From: Mycolicibacterium neoaurum | GTDB lineage: Bacteria; Actinomycetota; Actinomycetes; Mycobacteriales; Mycobacteriaceae | Length of the DNA stretch: 64,000 nt | Reading direction: 5' to 3' | Assembly (NCBI RefSeq): GCF_036946495.1 | Contig: NZ_JAQIIX010000002.1 | Span: forward strand, 310,001-374,000 | Part shown: piece after piece, positions 28,331 through 42,958 of the stretch | Numbering within the stretch: the first letter of the stretch is position 1 | How the letters are laid out: every line of letters begins with the position of its first letter | Translations under genes and position numbers: made by a program | The notes under the pieces: model-generated | What the model saw: the letters and a program-made list of their open reading frames with translations, nothing else | Database searches by the model: none | Told to the model about the DNA's origin: nothing

Positions 28331-29824
28331 GTGCACGAGGATTTCGACAGCTGCTATCGGGCAGTGCAGTCCAAAGACGCGCGGTTCGACGGCTGGTTCG
28401 TGACCGCGGTGCGCTCGACGGGTATCTACTGCCGACCGAGTTGTCCCGCGCGCGCCCCGTTGGCCCGCAATCTGCAGTTCCATCCGACCGCGGCGGCTGC
28501 GCAGCGGGCCGGCTTCCGCGCCTGCAAGCGATGCCGGCCCGACGCCTCCCCTGGTTCGCCGGAGTGGAATGTGCGCGGCGACGTGGTCGCCCGCGCGATG
28601 CGCCTGATCGCCGACGGCACCGTCGATCGCACCGGGGTTACGGGGCTGGCCGACCGGCTGGGTTATACGACCCGGCAGCTGGAGCGGATGCTGCTCGCCG
28701 AGGTGGGCGCCAGCCCGCTGGCGCTGGCGCGTGCGCAGCGAACCCAGACCGCCCGCGTCCTGATCGAGACCACCGATCTGCCGTTCAGCGATGTCGCCTT
28801 CGCCGCCGGGTTCAGCAGCATCCGGCAGTTCAACGACACGATCCGGGAGATCTGCGCGCTGCCGCCCACGGCACTCCGCGCACGTGCTCGGGTCCGCGAC
28901 ACCGGTGAATCCGCCGGTGGTCAGGCCTTGTCTCTACGGCTCCCGGTGCGCGCCCCGTTTGCCTACGAGGGTCTGTTCGGGCACCTGGCCGCAAGCGGGG
29001 TGACCGGCGTCGAGGAGGTACGCGACGGTGCCTACCGCCGCACCCTGCGGCTGCCGTCCGGCGCCGGCATCGTCGCGTTGACGCCGCACCCCGACCATGT
29101 GCAGTGCAGGCTCGTCGTCGACGACTTCCGCGACCTGTCCGCGGCGATCGCGCGCTGTCGCCGAATGCTCGACCTGGACGCCGATCCGGCCGCTGTCGTG
29201 GACGCGTTGAGCGCAGATCCGTCGCTCGCCGCGGTGGTGGCCAAGGCCCCGGGACAGCGGATTCCGCGCACCCCGGACGAGGAGGAACTGGCGGTTCGAG
29301 TGGTGCTCGGCCAGCAGGTGTCGGTGAAGGCCGCCCGCACGCATGCCGCGCGGCTGGTGCATGCACACGGAACGCCGGTGACCGACCCGGCGGGCGGACT
29401 CACCCATGTGTTCCCCACCACCAGCCAGCTGACGGAGATCGACTCCGAGTCTCTGGCGATGCCCATGTCCCGGCGCCGCACCCTGACGACGCTCATCGCG
29501 GCGATGGCCGACGGCTCGGTCGTCCTTGACAGCGGTGCCGACTGGAACCGGGCACGAGCACAGCTGACGGCTTTGCCCGGTATCGGTCCGTGGACGACGG
29601 AGCTGATCGCCATGCGCGGCCTCGGCGATCCCGACGCCTTCCCGGCGACGGATCTGGGCATCAAGCTCGCGGCCAAGGCACTGGGCCTGCCCGAGAAGCC
29701 GGACGCACTGACGACATTCAGTTCCCGATGGCGACCGTGGCGTGCTTACGCCACCCAACACCTGTGGACGACCCTGGACCACGCGGTGAACGTGTGGCCA
29801 CCTCAGCAGCAGGAGAAGCGATGA
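28331..29824 (+). CDS. alkA: Ada regulatory domain fused to AlkA 3-methyladenine DNA glycosylase
   Basis: A 497-residue protein, Rv1317c type. Residues 1-75 are the Ada zinc module with C34, C38, C65 and C68; C34 in GIYCRPSC is the methylphosphotriester acceptor. Two AraC-type helix-turn-helices follow (about 80-180), then an AlkA glycosylase with helix-hairpin-helix LPGIGPWTTELIAMRG and catalytic Asp in DAFPATDLG. GTG 28331 gives the family start HEDFDSCYRA. It both senses methylation and excises alkylated bases. Coupled to ogt (ATGA). Confidence 0.93.
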   Translation: MHEDFDSCYRAVQSKDARFDGWFVTAVRSTGIYCRPSCPARAPLARNLQFHPTAAAAQRAGFRACKRCRPDASPGSPEWNVRGDVVARAMRLIADGTVDRTGVTGLADRLGYTTRQLERMLLAEVGASPLALARAQRTQTARVLIETTDLPFSDVAFAAGFSSIRQFNDTIREICALPPTALRARARVRDTGESAGGQALSLRLPVRAPFAYEGLFGHLAASGVTGVEEVRDGAYRRTLRLPSGAGIVALTPHPDHVQCRLVVDDFRDLSAAIARCRRMLDLDADPAAVVDALSADPSLAAVVAKAPGQRIPRTPDEEELAVRVVLGQQVSVKAARTHAARLVHAHGTPVTDPAGGLTHVFPTTSQLTEIDSESLAMPMSRRRTLTTLIAAMADGSVVLDSGADWNRARAQLTALPGIGPWTTELIAMRGLGDPDAFPATDLGIKLAAKALGLPEKPDALTTFSSRWRPWRAYATQHLWTTLDHAVNVWPPQQQEKR

Positions 29825-30318
29825 CAGTCATGCGCGCACGAGTGATCGACAGTCCGGTAGGGCCGCTGACCCTGGCCGGGGTCGACGGTCGTCTTCGGCA
29901 CCTGCGGATGCAGGACCAGACCTATGAACCGTCCAGGGAGGGGTGGGAGGTCGATGACGATGCCTTCGGAGACGCCGTCGCGCAATTGACCGCCTATTTC
30001 GCCGGCACGTTGACCGAATTCGATCTCGATCTCGACCTCGTCGGCACACCCTTCCGGCAACGTGTGTGGCAGGCGCTGTTGAGCATCCCTTACGGCCAGA
30101 CCAGAACCTATGGCGAGATAGCGCGGCAGGTCGGTTCTCCGACTGCATTCCGGGCGGTCGGACTGGCCAATGGACACAATCCCATCGGCATCATCGTGCC
30201 ATGTCATCGCGTCATCGGCGCAAATGGAAGTCTGACGGGTTACGGCGGCGGATTGGACCGGAAAAGATCGCTGCTCGATATGGAAAAGCGGCTATCAGAA
30301 TTGTCATTGTTCGACTGA
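29821..30318 (+). CDS. ogt: Methylated-DNA--protein-cysteine methyltransferase
   Basis: A 165-residue O6-alkylguanine-DNA alkyltransferase with the suicide cysteine in IIVPCHRVIGANG (C128). It also has the helix-turn-helix arginine region SPTAFRAVGLANGHNP. The ATG overlaps the alkA stop, so the alkylation-repair pair is one operon. It ends just before the rRNA operon, convergent with it. Confidence 0.95.
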   Translation: MTVMRARVIDSPVGPLTLAGVDGRLRHLRMQDQTYEPSREGWEVDDDAFGDAVAQLTAYFAGTLTEFDLDLDLVGTPFRQRVWQALLSIPYGQTRTYGEIARQVGSPTAFRAVGLANGHNPIGIIVPCHRVIGANGSLTGYGGGLDRKRSLLDMEKRLSELSLFD

Positions 30319-30357
30319 ACGGTATTCGTATTCGACATGTATTCGAATGCACAAATG

Positions 30358-30390
30358 CCTCGGCCCTCCAACTGTGTTGGAGGGCCGAGG
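30358..30390. terminator. Bidirectional terminator between ogt and the rRNA operon
   Basis: Perfect 14-bp inverted repeat, arms 30358-30371 (CCTCGGCCCTCCAA) and 30377-30390, with a 5-nt loop. It lies just past the 5S 3' end and the ogt stop and can serve both converging units. Confidence 0.75.
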
Positions 30391-30400
30391 TTAATGTGTG

Positions 30401-30514
30401 TTCGGCGGTGTCCTACTTTTCCACCCTGTTGGGTAGTATCATTGGCGCTGGTAGGCTTAGCTTCCGGGTTCGGGATGGGACCGGGCGTTTCCCTGCCGCT
30501 ATGGCCGCCGTAAC
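30401..30514 (-). rRNA. rrf: 5S ribosomal RNA
   Basis: On the minus strand it begins GTTACGGCGGCCATAGCGGC and ends with the complementary ACACCGCCGAAC. The internal CCCATCCCGAACCCGGAAGC and GGTGGAAAAGTAGGAC are typical mycobacterial 5S. Ends are approximate to a few bases. Confidence 0.88.
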
Positions 30515-30705
30515 TTTATTCACCCTTTTCTGGGCGTCCCACTGTGTGTTGTGGGAAATCTTTGTGTTTTGGTGGTGGGGTGCGTCAAAACCATTTCTGG
30601 TTTGTGCGTGTCCAATGTGGATGTGTGTGGTTGCGGGCGTCACGTTTGTGTGCGTCATCTTGTTTCTTACACATGGTTGATTTTGTTACCCACCAGGGGT
30701 GGGTG

Positions 30706-35762
<5,057 letters not shown>

Positions 35763-36122
35763 CCCCTCGACCAAACGAGGCAGAATTCGAATCAGAAAAA
35801 TCCGATCACAAACAAAAGACACCAAAAACTGGCATCAAAAAACAAACCATCCCACGTGGCAGGAAGACGGGGAGTCCCCCACCAAGATGGCCAAAAAACA
35901 ACAAACAAAAACCACCAAACACACTATTGAGTTCTCAAACAACAGACCAGATTTTCGTGAAGCCATCCGTTTCGGGGCAACCCTGCCAGCTTAAACTATC
36001 TTGTCTGGCGAGTCAAGCTTCTCTGTCTCGCGTCTCCGCGGCGACTTCAAAAGATTAGAACTTTGTACCTTTGGAAGTCAAATCCGCTGGTCAGAGCCAT
36101 AATGTCGCGCTCGACCGGTCTC
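35763..36122 (-). other. rRNA operon leader between murA and 16S
   Basis: A 360-nt region. Transcription order on the minus strand is the murA stop, the P1-like promoter (35988-36016), then a conserved leader. The segment TGTTTGAGAACTCAATAGTG (about 35,922-35,941) is the mycobacterial antitermination/processing block. Read-through from murA can also transcribe the operon. Confidence 0.75.
35988..36016 (-). promoter_or_regulatory. rrnA P1-type promoter
   Basis: Minus strand: -35 TTGACT (36011-36016), 17-nt spacer, -10 TAAGCT (35988-35993). The downstream GGCAGGGTTGCCCCGAA matches my recollection of the start region after the M. tuberculosis rrn P1 -10, which supports the call. Confidence 0.85.
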
Positions 36123-37380
36123 TTACGAGTGTACCCGCTCGATCCCGGCGCCCAAGCTGACCAGGTTTTCGACGAACATCGGATAGCCGCGATCGATGTG
36201 ATAGACGTCGTGCACCTCGGTCTCGCCGTCGGCCACCAGGCCGGCGAGCACCAAACCGGCCCCGGCCCGGATATCCGATGCCCACACCGGGGCGCTGGAC
36301 AACTGCGGGATCCCGCGCACCACCGCATGGTGGCCGTCGGTCCGCGCATCGGCTCCGAGCCGGATCATCTCCTCCACGAAACGGAACCGCGCCTCGAACA
36401 CGTTCTCGGTGATCATCGAGGTGCCATCGGCGATACAGGCCAGCCCGATCGCCATCGGCTGCAGATCGGTCGGGAATCCGGGGAACGGCAAGGTCGCGAC
36501 GTTCACCGCCTTGGGCCGTTCGTACTGCACGACCCGGAAGCCGTTGTCGTTCTGGGTGACCGTCGCGCCCGCATCGTGCAGCTTGTGCAACACGAGCTGC
36601 AGATGCGCGGGATCTACCCCGGTCACCGAGATGTCCCCCCCGGGTCATCGCGGCGGCGATCCCCCAGGTGGCCGCGACGATGCGATCTCCGATCACCCGA
36701 TGCTCCGTCGGATACAGCCGGTCCACCCCGGTGATCGTCAAGGTCGACGACCCCGCACCGGAGACCTGTGCACCCATCTGGTTGAGCATCATGCAGATAT
36801 CGGCGATATCTGGCTCGCGCGCCGCGTTGTGGATGGTGGTCACGCCCTCGGCGAGCACCGCCGCCATGAGGATGTTCTCGGTCGCCCCCACCGACGGGAA
36901 CTCGAGCTGGATCTCGGCGCCGCGCAGATGGTCGGCTTCGGCAACGACGCAGCCGTGCTCGATATTGCACCGCGCACCGAGTTGGCGCAGGCCGGCCTGG
37001 TGCATATCCAGGGGCCGCGATCCGATGGCGTCACCACCTGGCAGCGCAACCTTGGCCCGTCGGCCACGCCCCACCAGCGGACCCAGTACACAGACCGACG
37101 CACGGAACTGCCGCACCGCAGCGAAATCCGCGTCGTATTTGACCTCGTCTGGCGAGGTGATCCGCACGGTCGAACCGTCCAGTTCGACGGTGGCACCCAG
37201 TCCCCTGAGCACCTCCGCCATCAACGGCACATCCAGGATGTCCGGACAGTTGGTGATCGTGCTGGTGCCCTCGGCCAACAGCGCGGCCGCCATCAGTTTC
37301 AGGACACTGTTCTTTGCTCCCCCGACGGCGACCTCGCCAGATAACCGGCTTCCGCCCGTCACCACGAAACGATCGCTCAC
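36123..37380 (-). pseudogene. murA: murA (UDP-GlcNAc 1-carboxyvinyltransferase), +1 frameshift as written
   Basis: Catalyses the first committed step of peptidoglycan synthesis, enolpyruvyl transfer to UDP-GlcNAc. The 5' part is normal MurA: GGAKNSVLKLMAAALLAEG and the loop LPGGDAIGSRPLD with Asp117 where fosfomycin-sensitive enzymes have Cys. After IAAAMTRG the frame is lost and runs on to 36091; the true C-terminal half (about 36123-36626: VDPAHLQLVLHKLHDAGA to GAGIERVHS) is in another frame. Deleting one G from the 7-G run (+ strand C at 36635-36641) restores ITRGDIS-like continuity and about 418 residues. Because murA is essential, a sequence error is the most likely cause. Confidence 0.9.
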
Positions 37381-37439
37381 GCGGTCAGTGTAAGCAGACG
37401 ATGACCCAGTTTCAGAACGCTGCAGCCGAGACCGGCCGG

Positions 37440-37445
37440 TACCGT
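37440..37445 (+). promoter_or_regulatory. -10 element of a probable leaderless adenosyltransferase mRNA
   Basis: TACCGT followed by TTAGCC and the ATG at 37452, a 6-nt spacing with no Shine-Dalgarno sequence. Confidence 0.55.
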
Positions 37446-37451
37446 TTAGCC

Positions 37452-38027
37452 ATGGCTGTGCACCTGACCCGCATCTACACCCGGACCGGAGACGACGGCA
37501 CCACCGGCTTGAGTGATTTCAGCCGGGTCTCGAAGAACGACGCCCGGCTGGAGGCCTACGCCGATTGTGACGAGGCCAACGCGGCGATCGGTGTCGCGCT
37601 GTCACTCGGCCAACCCGACGACCACCTCCGGGACGTCCTGCTGCAGATCCAGAACGATCTGTTCGATGCCGGCGCGGATCTGTCGACTCCGGTCGTAGAG
37701 AATCCGGAGTACCCGCCGTTGCGGGTTCGACAGGACTACATCGACCGGCTGGAGGGGTGGTGCGATGAGTTCAACGAGGGCCTACCGAATTTGGACTCGT
37801 TCATCCTGCCCGGTGGAACTCCGCTGTCCGCGCTGCTGCACGTGGCAAGAACGGTGACGCGTCGGGCCGAGCGTGCGGCCTGGCGTGCGGTCGACGAGCA
37901 TGGCGATTCGGTCAACGTGTTGCCGGCGAAGTATCTCAACCGGCTCTCCGATCTGCTGTTCATCCTGTCGCGGGTGGCCAATCCGGCCGGCGATGTCAAA
38001 TGGCAGCCGGGCGGTCAGCGCGCCTAG
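37452..38027 (+). CDS. PduO-type cob(I)alamin adenosyltransferase (Rv1314c homologue)
   Basis: A 191-residue enzyme that adenosylates cob(I)alamin to coenzyme B12, needed by methylmalonyl-CoA mutase. N-terminal IYTRTGDDGTTGLSD is the ATP-binding motif; LPGGTPLSALLHVARTVTRRAERAA and LNRLSDLLFILSR are the conserved helices. ATG 37452 follows a leaderless-type -10. It is divergent from murA and overlaps the convergent DUF2550 gene by 4 bp. Confidence 0.92.
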   Translation: MAVHLTRIYTRTGDDGTTGLSDFSRVSKNDARLEAYADCDEANAAIGVALSLGQPDDHLRDVLLQIQNDLFDAGADLSTPVVENPEYPPLRVRQDYIDRLEGWCDEFNEGLPNLDSFILPGGTPLSALLHVARTVTRRAERAAWRAVDEHGDSVNVLPAKYLNRLSDLLFILSRVANPAGDVKWQPGGQRA

Positions 38028-38455
38028 TTGCGGCGCCGGGCCCGTGGCGACGGTCGTGACTCCAGCCACGAGGTGAATGCGGTCAACGCGCCGCGATCCA
38101 GCGCGATCTCGAACCCTCGATCACTGTCGCGCAACTCCAGCACCGCGATCTCGTCGCTCATGATGTCGAACTCGTCACCACGTGGGGATCGGCGCGACAC
38201 CACTTCCAGGCCCAGCCGGCTCAACCGCCGGTCCGGCCACCAGCGAGCACTCGAGAGTCGATAGAACTCCGCCTCCGACTCCCGGTAGCGCAGCACTCCG
38301 TGGCGCCAACCGTGGCCACCGTAGGCGGGAAAGTCTCGAAGGATCGCGGCGGTGCCGCCGACCTGCCGCAGCTTCCACAGCCGATAGCCCAGTGCGGCGA
38401 CGGCAAGCAGCAAAACGCCGACGAGCGCGACCATGAACACCATGGACGCGCTCAT
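38024..38455 (-). CDS. DUF2550 membrane-anchored protein (Rv1312 homologue)
   Basis: A 143-residue protein with one N-terminal transmembrane helix (MVFMVALVGVLLLAVAALGY) and a cytosolic domain (GGHGWRHGVLRYRESEAEFYRL). It is found at the end of the actinobacterial ATP synthase operon, here 12 bp after atpC. No catalytic motif; function unknown. Confidence 0.87.
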   Translation of the reverse strand: MSASMVFMVALVGVLLLAVAALGYRLWKLRQVGGTAAILRDFPAYGGHGWRHGVLRYRESEAEFYRLSSARWWPDRRLSRLGLEVVSRRSPRGDEFDIMSDEIAVLELRDSDRGFEIALDRGALTAFTSWLESRPSPRARRRN

Positions 38456-38467
38456 CGGCGTTGCCTA

Positions 38468-38833
38468 CTAGTCGATCTGGCCGACAGCGCGTAGCCGGGC
38501 ACGGCCCCACGCCGCGGTGGCTTCGTCGTCGGACTCGGAATCCCGCTTGGCGGCGTCGGCATCGATCTCCGACTCGAACTGTGCGTTCTCCACCAGCAGG
38601 CTGACCCCGCCCTCGGTCACCGACAGGAATCCGCCGTCGACCGCGATGCGTAGGTCATCCTCGCCCTCACGCTCGACACGCACCATCGCGTCATCGACCA
38701 ACTGAGCCACCAACGGGATATGCCGCGGAAGGATGCCGATCTCACCCGCGGTGGTGCGGGTGAAGACGAACGTCGCCTTGCCGGACCACAGCTTGCGCTC
38801 GACGGCGACGATCTCGACGTCCAGTTCAGCCAT
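38468..38833 (-). CDS. atpC: ATP synthase F1 epsilon subunit
   Basis: A 121-residue central-stalk subunit. It has the beta-sandwich N-domain (LDVEIVAVERKLWSGKATFV, ILPRHIPLVAQL) and a short C-terminal helix. The shortened C-terminus is typical of mycobacteria, where epsilon contributes to suppressing ATP hydrolysis. Last atp gene before the DUF2550 gene. Confidence 0.95.
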   Translation of the reverse strand: MAELDVEIVAVERKLWSGKATFVFTRTTAGEIGILPRHIPLVAQLVDDAMVRVEREGEDDLRIAVDGGFLSVTEGGVSLLVENAQFESEIDADAAKRDSESDDEATAAWGRARLRAVGQID

Positions 38834-38863
38834 GCCACACCACCTTTCGCGCTAGAAACCGAG

Positions 38864-40294
38864 TCACAGCTTGGCGCCGAGCGATTCTGCCTTCTTCGCC
38901 AGGTCGTCGAGACCGCCGATGAGGAAGAACGCCTGCTCGGGCAGGTGATCGAACTCGCCCTTGGCCAGCTTGTCGAAGGCCTCGATGGTCTCCTTGAGCG
39001 GAACGGTCGAACCCGGCTGGCCGGTGAACTGCTCGGCCGCCATCATGTTCTGGCTCAGGAAGCGCTCGATCTTACGGGCGCGGTACACCAGCACCTTGTC
39101 CTCTTCGGACAGCTCGTCGATACCAAGGATGGCGATGATGTCCTGGAGATCCTTGTAGCGCTGCAGGATCCGGATGACTTCCTGGGCGACGCGGTAGTGC
39201 TCGTCGCCGACCACGCTGGGGTGCAGGATCGTCGAGGACGATGCCAGCGGATCCACCGCGGGGAAGATGCCCTTGGAGAACACCGCACGCGAGAGCTCGG
39301 TGGTGGCGTCGAGGTGGGCGAACGTGGTGGCCGGCGCCGGGTCGGTGTAGTCGTCGGCGGGCACGTACACGGCCTGCATCGAGGTGATCGAGCGACCGCG
39401 GGTCGAGGTGATGCGCTCCTGCAGCTCACCCATCTCGTCGGCCAGCGTCGGCTGGTAACCCACGGCCGAAGGCATCCGACCGAGCAGGGTCGATACCTCG
39501 GAACCGGCCTGGGTGAACCGGAAGATGTTGTCGATGAACAGAAGCACGTCCTGGCCCTGCTCATCGCGGAAGAACTCCGCCATGGTCAGTGCCGACAGGG
39601 CCACGCGCATACGAGTGCCCGGCGGCTCGTCCATCTGGCCGAACACCAAGGCGGTGTCCTTGAGCACGTTGGCGTCCGCGAGCTCGACCCACAGGTCGTT
39701 ACCCTCACGGGTGCGCTCCCCCACGCCGGCGAACACCGAGGTGCCGCCGAAGTTGCGGGCGATGCGGTTGATCATCTCCTGGATCAGAACGGTCTTGCCG
39801 ACGCCGGCGCCACCGAACAGGGCGATCTTTCCACCACGCACATACGGGGTCAGCAGGTCGACGACCTTCAGACCCGTCTCCAGCATCTCGGTGCGGGGCT
39901 CCAGGTCGGCGAAGGCCGGCGGCTTGCGGTGGATGGACCAGTGCTCGAAGTCCTTGCCGTAGCCGGGCTCGTCGAGGCAGTCACCGAGGGCGTTGAACAC
40001 GTGGCCCTTGACGCCGTCGCCGACGGGCACCGAGATCGAGGCACCGGTGTCGGTCACATCCTGGCCGCGGACCAGGCCGTCGGTGGGCTGCATCGAGATG
40101 CAGCGCACCAGGTTGTCGCCGAGGTGCTGGGCGACCTCGAGGGTCAGGGTCTTGGCCAGCGCGCCGAAGGTGATGTCGGCGTGCAGGGCGTTGAGCAGTT
40201 CGGGCACGGCGCCACGCGGGAACTCGACGTCGACCACGGGGCCCGTGATGCGGACAACGCGACCCGTCGTGGTCTTGGTCTCTACGGCAGTCAT
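38864..40294 (-). CDS. atpD: ATP synthase F1 beta subunit
   Basis: A 476-residue catalytic subunit. P-loop GGAGVGKTVLI, catalytic GERTREGNDLW and the DELSEED-like helix GIDELSEEDK that couples to gamma are all present. It starts 32 bp after atpG. A long open frame on the opposite strand (about 38,720-40,372) is a codon-bias shadow. Confidence 0.97.
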   Translation of the reverse strand: MTAVETKTTTGRVVRITGPVVDVEFPRGAVPELLNALHADITFGALAKTLTLEVAQHLGDNLVRCISMQPTDGLVRGQDVTDTGASISVPVGDGVKGHVFNALGDCLDEPGYGKDFEHWSIHRKPPAFADLEPRTEMLETGLKVVDLLTPYVRGGKIALFGGAGVGKTVLIQEMINRIARNFGGTSVFAGVGERTREGNDLWVELADANVLKDTALVFGQMDEPPGTRMRVALSALTMAEFFRDEQGQDVLLFIDNIFRFTQAGSEVSTLLGRMPSAVGYQPTLADEMGELQERITSTRGRSITSMQAVYVPADDYTDPAPATTFAHLDATTELSRAVFSKGIFPAVDPLASSSTILHPSVVGDEHYRVAQEVIRILQRYKDLQDIIAILGIDELSEEDKVLVYRARKIERFLSQNMMAAEQFTGQPGSTVPLKETIEAFDKLAKGEFDHLPEQAFFLIGGLDDLAKKAESLGAKL

Positions 40295-40325
40295 ATCTCT
40301 TCTTCGCTTTCGCTCTTACGTCGGC

Positions 40326-41255
40326 CTATTTGGCGTCGGCCAGCGCGTTGGCGCCACCGACGATCTCGCTGATTTCCTGGGTGATCTGCGCCTGACGCTC
40401 GCGGTTGGCCGCCAGCGTGAGTGCCTTGATCAGATCGTCTGCGTTGTCGGTGGCCGACTTCATGGCACGCCGGCGCGAGGCCGACTCCGAGGCAGCCGCC
40501 TCCAGCAATGCGGCGTACACGCGGGTGGCGATGTAGCGCGGCAACAGGGCGTCGAACAGCGTCTCGGCGTTCGGCTCGAACGAGAACAGCGTGCGCGGGC
40601 CGTCCTCGGGCTCCTCGTCACCCACGTACTCGACGACCATCGGGGCGACCCGCAGTGCCACCGCGGTCTGCGACAGCATCGAGCGGAACTCGGTCGACAC
40701 GATGTGGATCTCGTCGACGCCGACGATGCCGTCGGCACCGCCGTCGTCACCGTCATCGTCGGCACCGGACATGAACGCCGCCACCAAGGTGTCGGCGATC
40801 TCCTTGGCGTGCTCATAGGTCGGACGCTCGGAGAAGCCGGTCCACGACTCGGAAACCGAACGCTGGCGGAAGTTGTAGTAACCCAATGCCTTTCGTCCCA
40901 CGACGTAGAGCACCGGATCCTTACCCTCGTCGCGCAGCAACGAGAACAGCTCCTCGGCACGGCGCAGCACGTTGGCGTTGTACCCACCGCAGAGCCCGCG
41001 GTCCGAAGAGACCACCAGAACGGCGGCCCGCTTCGGATTGTCCCGCGGGACCAGCAAGGGGTGATCCAGCGCGCTGGCACTGGCCAGCTCGGTGAGCATG
41101 TTGGTGATCTCGGTGCTGTACGGCCGGGCCGCATCGACCCGCGCCTGCGCCTTGGCGATCCGCGACGTGGCGATCAGCTCCTGGGCCTTGGTGATCTTCT
41201 TGATCGACCCGGCGGAGCGGATACGTCCGCGTAGCTCGCGCAGTGTGGCTGCCAT
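40326..41255 (-). CDS. atpG: ATP synthase F1 gamma subunit
   Basis: A 309-residue rotor shaft. The N-terminal LRGRIRSAGSIKKITKAQELIA coiled coil and C-terminal LTLAANRERQAQITQEISEI are diagnostic. The acidic loop SGADDDGDDGGADG (about 165-180) is the mycobacteria-specific gamma insertion reported to reduce ATP hydrolysis. Located 8 bp after atpA. Confidence 0.96.
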   Translation of the reverse strand: MAATLRELRGRIRSAGSIKKITKAQELIATSRIAKAQARVDAARPYSTEITNMLTELASASALDHPLLVPRDNPKRAAVLVVSSDRGLCGGYNANVLRRAEELFSLLRDEGKDPVLYVVGRKALGYYNFRQRSVSESWTGFSERPTYEHAKEIADTLVAAFMSGADDDGDDGGADGIVGVDEIHIVSTEFRSMLSQTAVALRVAPMVVEYVGDEEPEDGPRTLFSFEPNAETLFDALLPRYIATRVYAALLEAAASESASRRRAMKSATDNADDLIKALTLAANRERQAQITQEISEIVGGANALADAK

Positions 41256-41262
41256 TGGTTAC

Positions 41263-42912
41263 CTAGGCCTTCTTGGGAGCAGGCTTACGGACCTTGACCG
41301 ATTCCTTCTCCAGATCCTCGGGATCCAGAGCCTCGGAGTCGGCCTCGTTGACGACGACGGAGCTACCGTCGCTCGCCGAGAAGCCCTTCTTGAAGTCGTT
41401 GATGACATTGACCAGCTTCTCCTCGGCCTCCTCCGAGAGCTTCTTGCTCTCCCGGATGCAGTCGAGGATGTCGGAGTGGCTGGCCTTCACATGCTCCAGC
41501 AGCTCGTCGACGAAGCGCGAAACATCTTCGGCGGGAACCGAATCCAGGTGTCCCTGAGTGCCAAGGAAGATGGCAACGACCTGGTCTTCGACGGCGAGCG
41601 GGCTGTACTGGGGCTGCTTGAGCAGCTCGACCAGCCGCACGCCGCGGTCCAGCTGCGCCTTGGAGGCCGCATCCAGATCGGAGGCGAAGGCCGCGAAGGC
41701 CTCCAGCTCGCGGTACTGCGACAGGTCCAGACGCAGCGAACCGGCCACCTCTTTCATCGCCTTGATCTGCGCGGCGCCACCGACGCGGGACACCGACACA
41801 CCGACGTTGACGGCGGGGCGGACACCCTGGTTGAACAGGTCGGACTCCAGGAAGCACTGACCGTCGGTGATGGAGATGACGTTGGTCGGGATGAACGCCG
41901 AGATGTCGTTGGCCTTGGTCTCGATGATCGGCAGACCCGTCATCGAACCACCACCGAGCTCGTCGGACAGCTTCGCGCAACGCTCCAGCAGCCGGGAGTG
42001 CAGGTAGAAGACGTCACCGGGGAACGCCTCGCGGCCCGGCGGGCGACGCAGCAGCAGCGAGATGGCGCGGTAGGCGTCGGCCTGCTTGGTCAGGTCGTCG
42101 AAGACGATCAGGACGTGCTTGCCGTCGTACATCCAGTGCTGGCCGATGGCCGAACCGGTGTAGGGGGCCAGCCACTTGAAGCCGGCGGGATCGGATGCCG
42201 GAGCGGCGACGATGGTGGTGTACTCCATGGCGCCACCCTCTTCGAGAGCGCGCTTCACGGAAGCGATCGTGGTGCCCTTCTGGCCGATCGCGACGTACAC
42301 GCAGCGCACCTGCTGCTGCGGGTCACCGGTCTCCCATGCCTGACGCTGGTTCAGGATGGTGTCGACGCAGACCGCGGTCTTGCCGGTCTTGCGGTCGCCG
42401 ATGATCAGCTGACGCTGGCCACGGCCGATCGGGGTCATCGCGTCGATGGCCTTGATACCGGTCTGCAGCGGCTCGCCGACGCCCTGGCGCTGCACGACCG
42501 AGGGGGCCTGCAGTTCCAGTTCGCGGCGGGTGTCCGAGGCGATATCGCCCTGGCCGTCGATCGGCTGCCCGAGCGGGTTGACCACACGACCCAGGAAGGC
42601 GTCACCGACCGGAACCGAGAGAACCTCGCCGGTGCGCTTGACCTGCTGGCCCTCTTCGATCTTGTTGAACTCGCCCAGGATCACGGCGCCGACGCTGTGC
42701 TCGTCGAGGTTGAGCGCCACGCCCAGCACGCCGCCCTCGAACTCGAGCAGCTCCTGGGTCATGACCGAGGGCAGGCCCTCGACGTGGGCGATGCCGTCAC
42801 CGGCATCGACAACGGTGCCGACCTCTTCCCGCTCGGTGTCGGCGGAAAACGAGGATACGTAGTCCTCGATGGCACCTTCGATATCAGAAGCGGAGATTGT
42901 CAACTCTGCCAT
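41263..42912 (-). CDS. atpA: ATP synthase F1 alpha subunit
   Basis: A 549-residue non-catalytic nucleotide-binding subunit. P-loop GDRKTGKTAV and the signature PAVNVGVSVSRVGGAAQ are present. The C-terminal extension after about residue 510 (SSVVVNEADSEALDPEDLEKE to PAPKKA) is the mycobacterial alpha tail implicated in latent ATPase inhibition. Confidence 0.97.
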   Translation of the reverse strand: MAELTISASDIEGAIEDYVSSFSADTEREEVGTVVDAGDGIAHVEGLPSVMTQELLEFEGGVLGVALNLDEHSVGAVILGEFNKIEEGQQVKRTGEVLSVPVGDAFLGRVVNPLGQPIDGQGDIASDTRRELELQAPSVVQRQGVGEPLQTGIKAIDAMTPIGRGQRQLIIGDRKTGKTAVCVDTILNQRQAWETGDPQQQVRCVYVAIGQKGTTIASVKRALEEGGAMEYTTIVAAPASDPAGFKWLAPYTGSAIGQHWMYDGKHVLIVFDDLTKQADAYRAISLLLRRPPGREAFPGDVFYLHSRLLERCAKLSDELGGGSMTGLPIIETKANDISAFIPTNVISITDGQCFLESDLFNQGVRPAVNVGVSVSRVGGAAQIKAMKEVAGSLRLDLSQYRELEAFAAFASDLDAASKAQLDRGVRLVELLKQPQYSPLAVEDQVVAIFLGTQGHLDSVPAEDVSRFVDELLEHVKASHSDILDCIRESKKLSEEAEEKLVNVINDFKKGFSASDGSSVVVNEADSEALDPEDLEKESVKVRKPAPKKA

Positions 42913-42958
42913 GGTTTTTCGTCTTCCTACCTTTGATCTGGGTGATAAGTCTTCTGGA

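Noticed and set aside
38720..40372. 550-codon open frame antisense to atpD
   Set aside because: Codon-bias shadow of a highly conserved gene; the product has no recognisable domain and no ribosome site.
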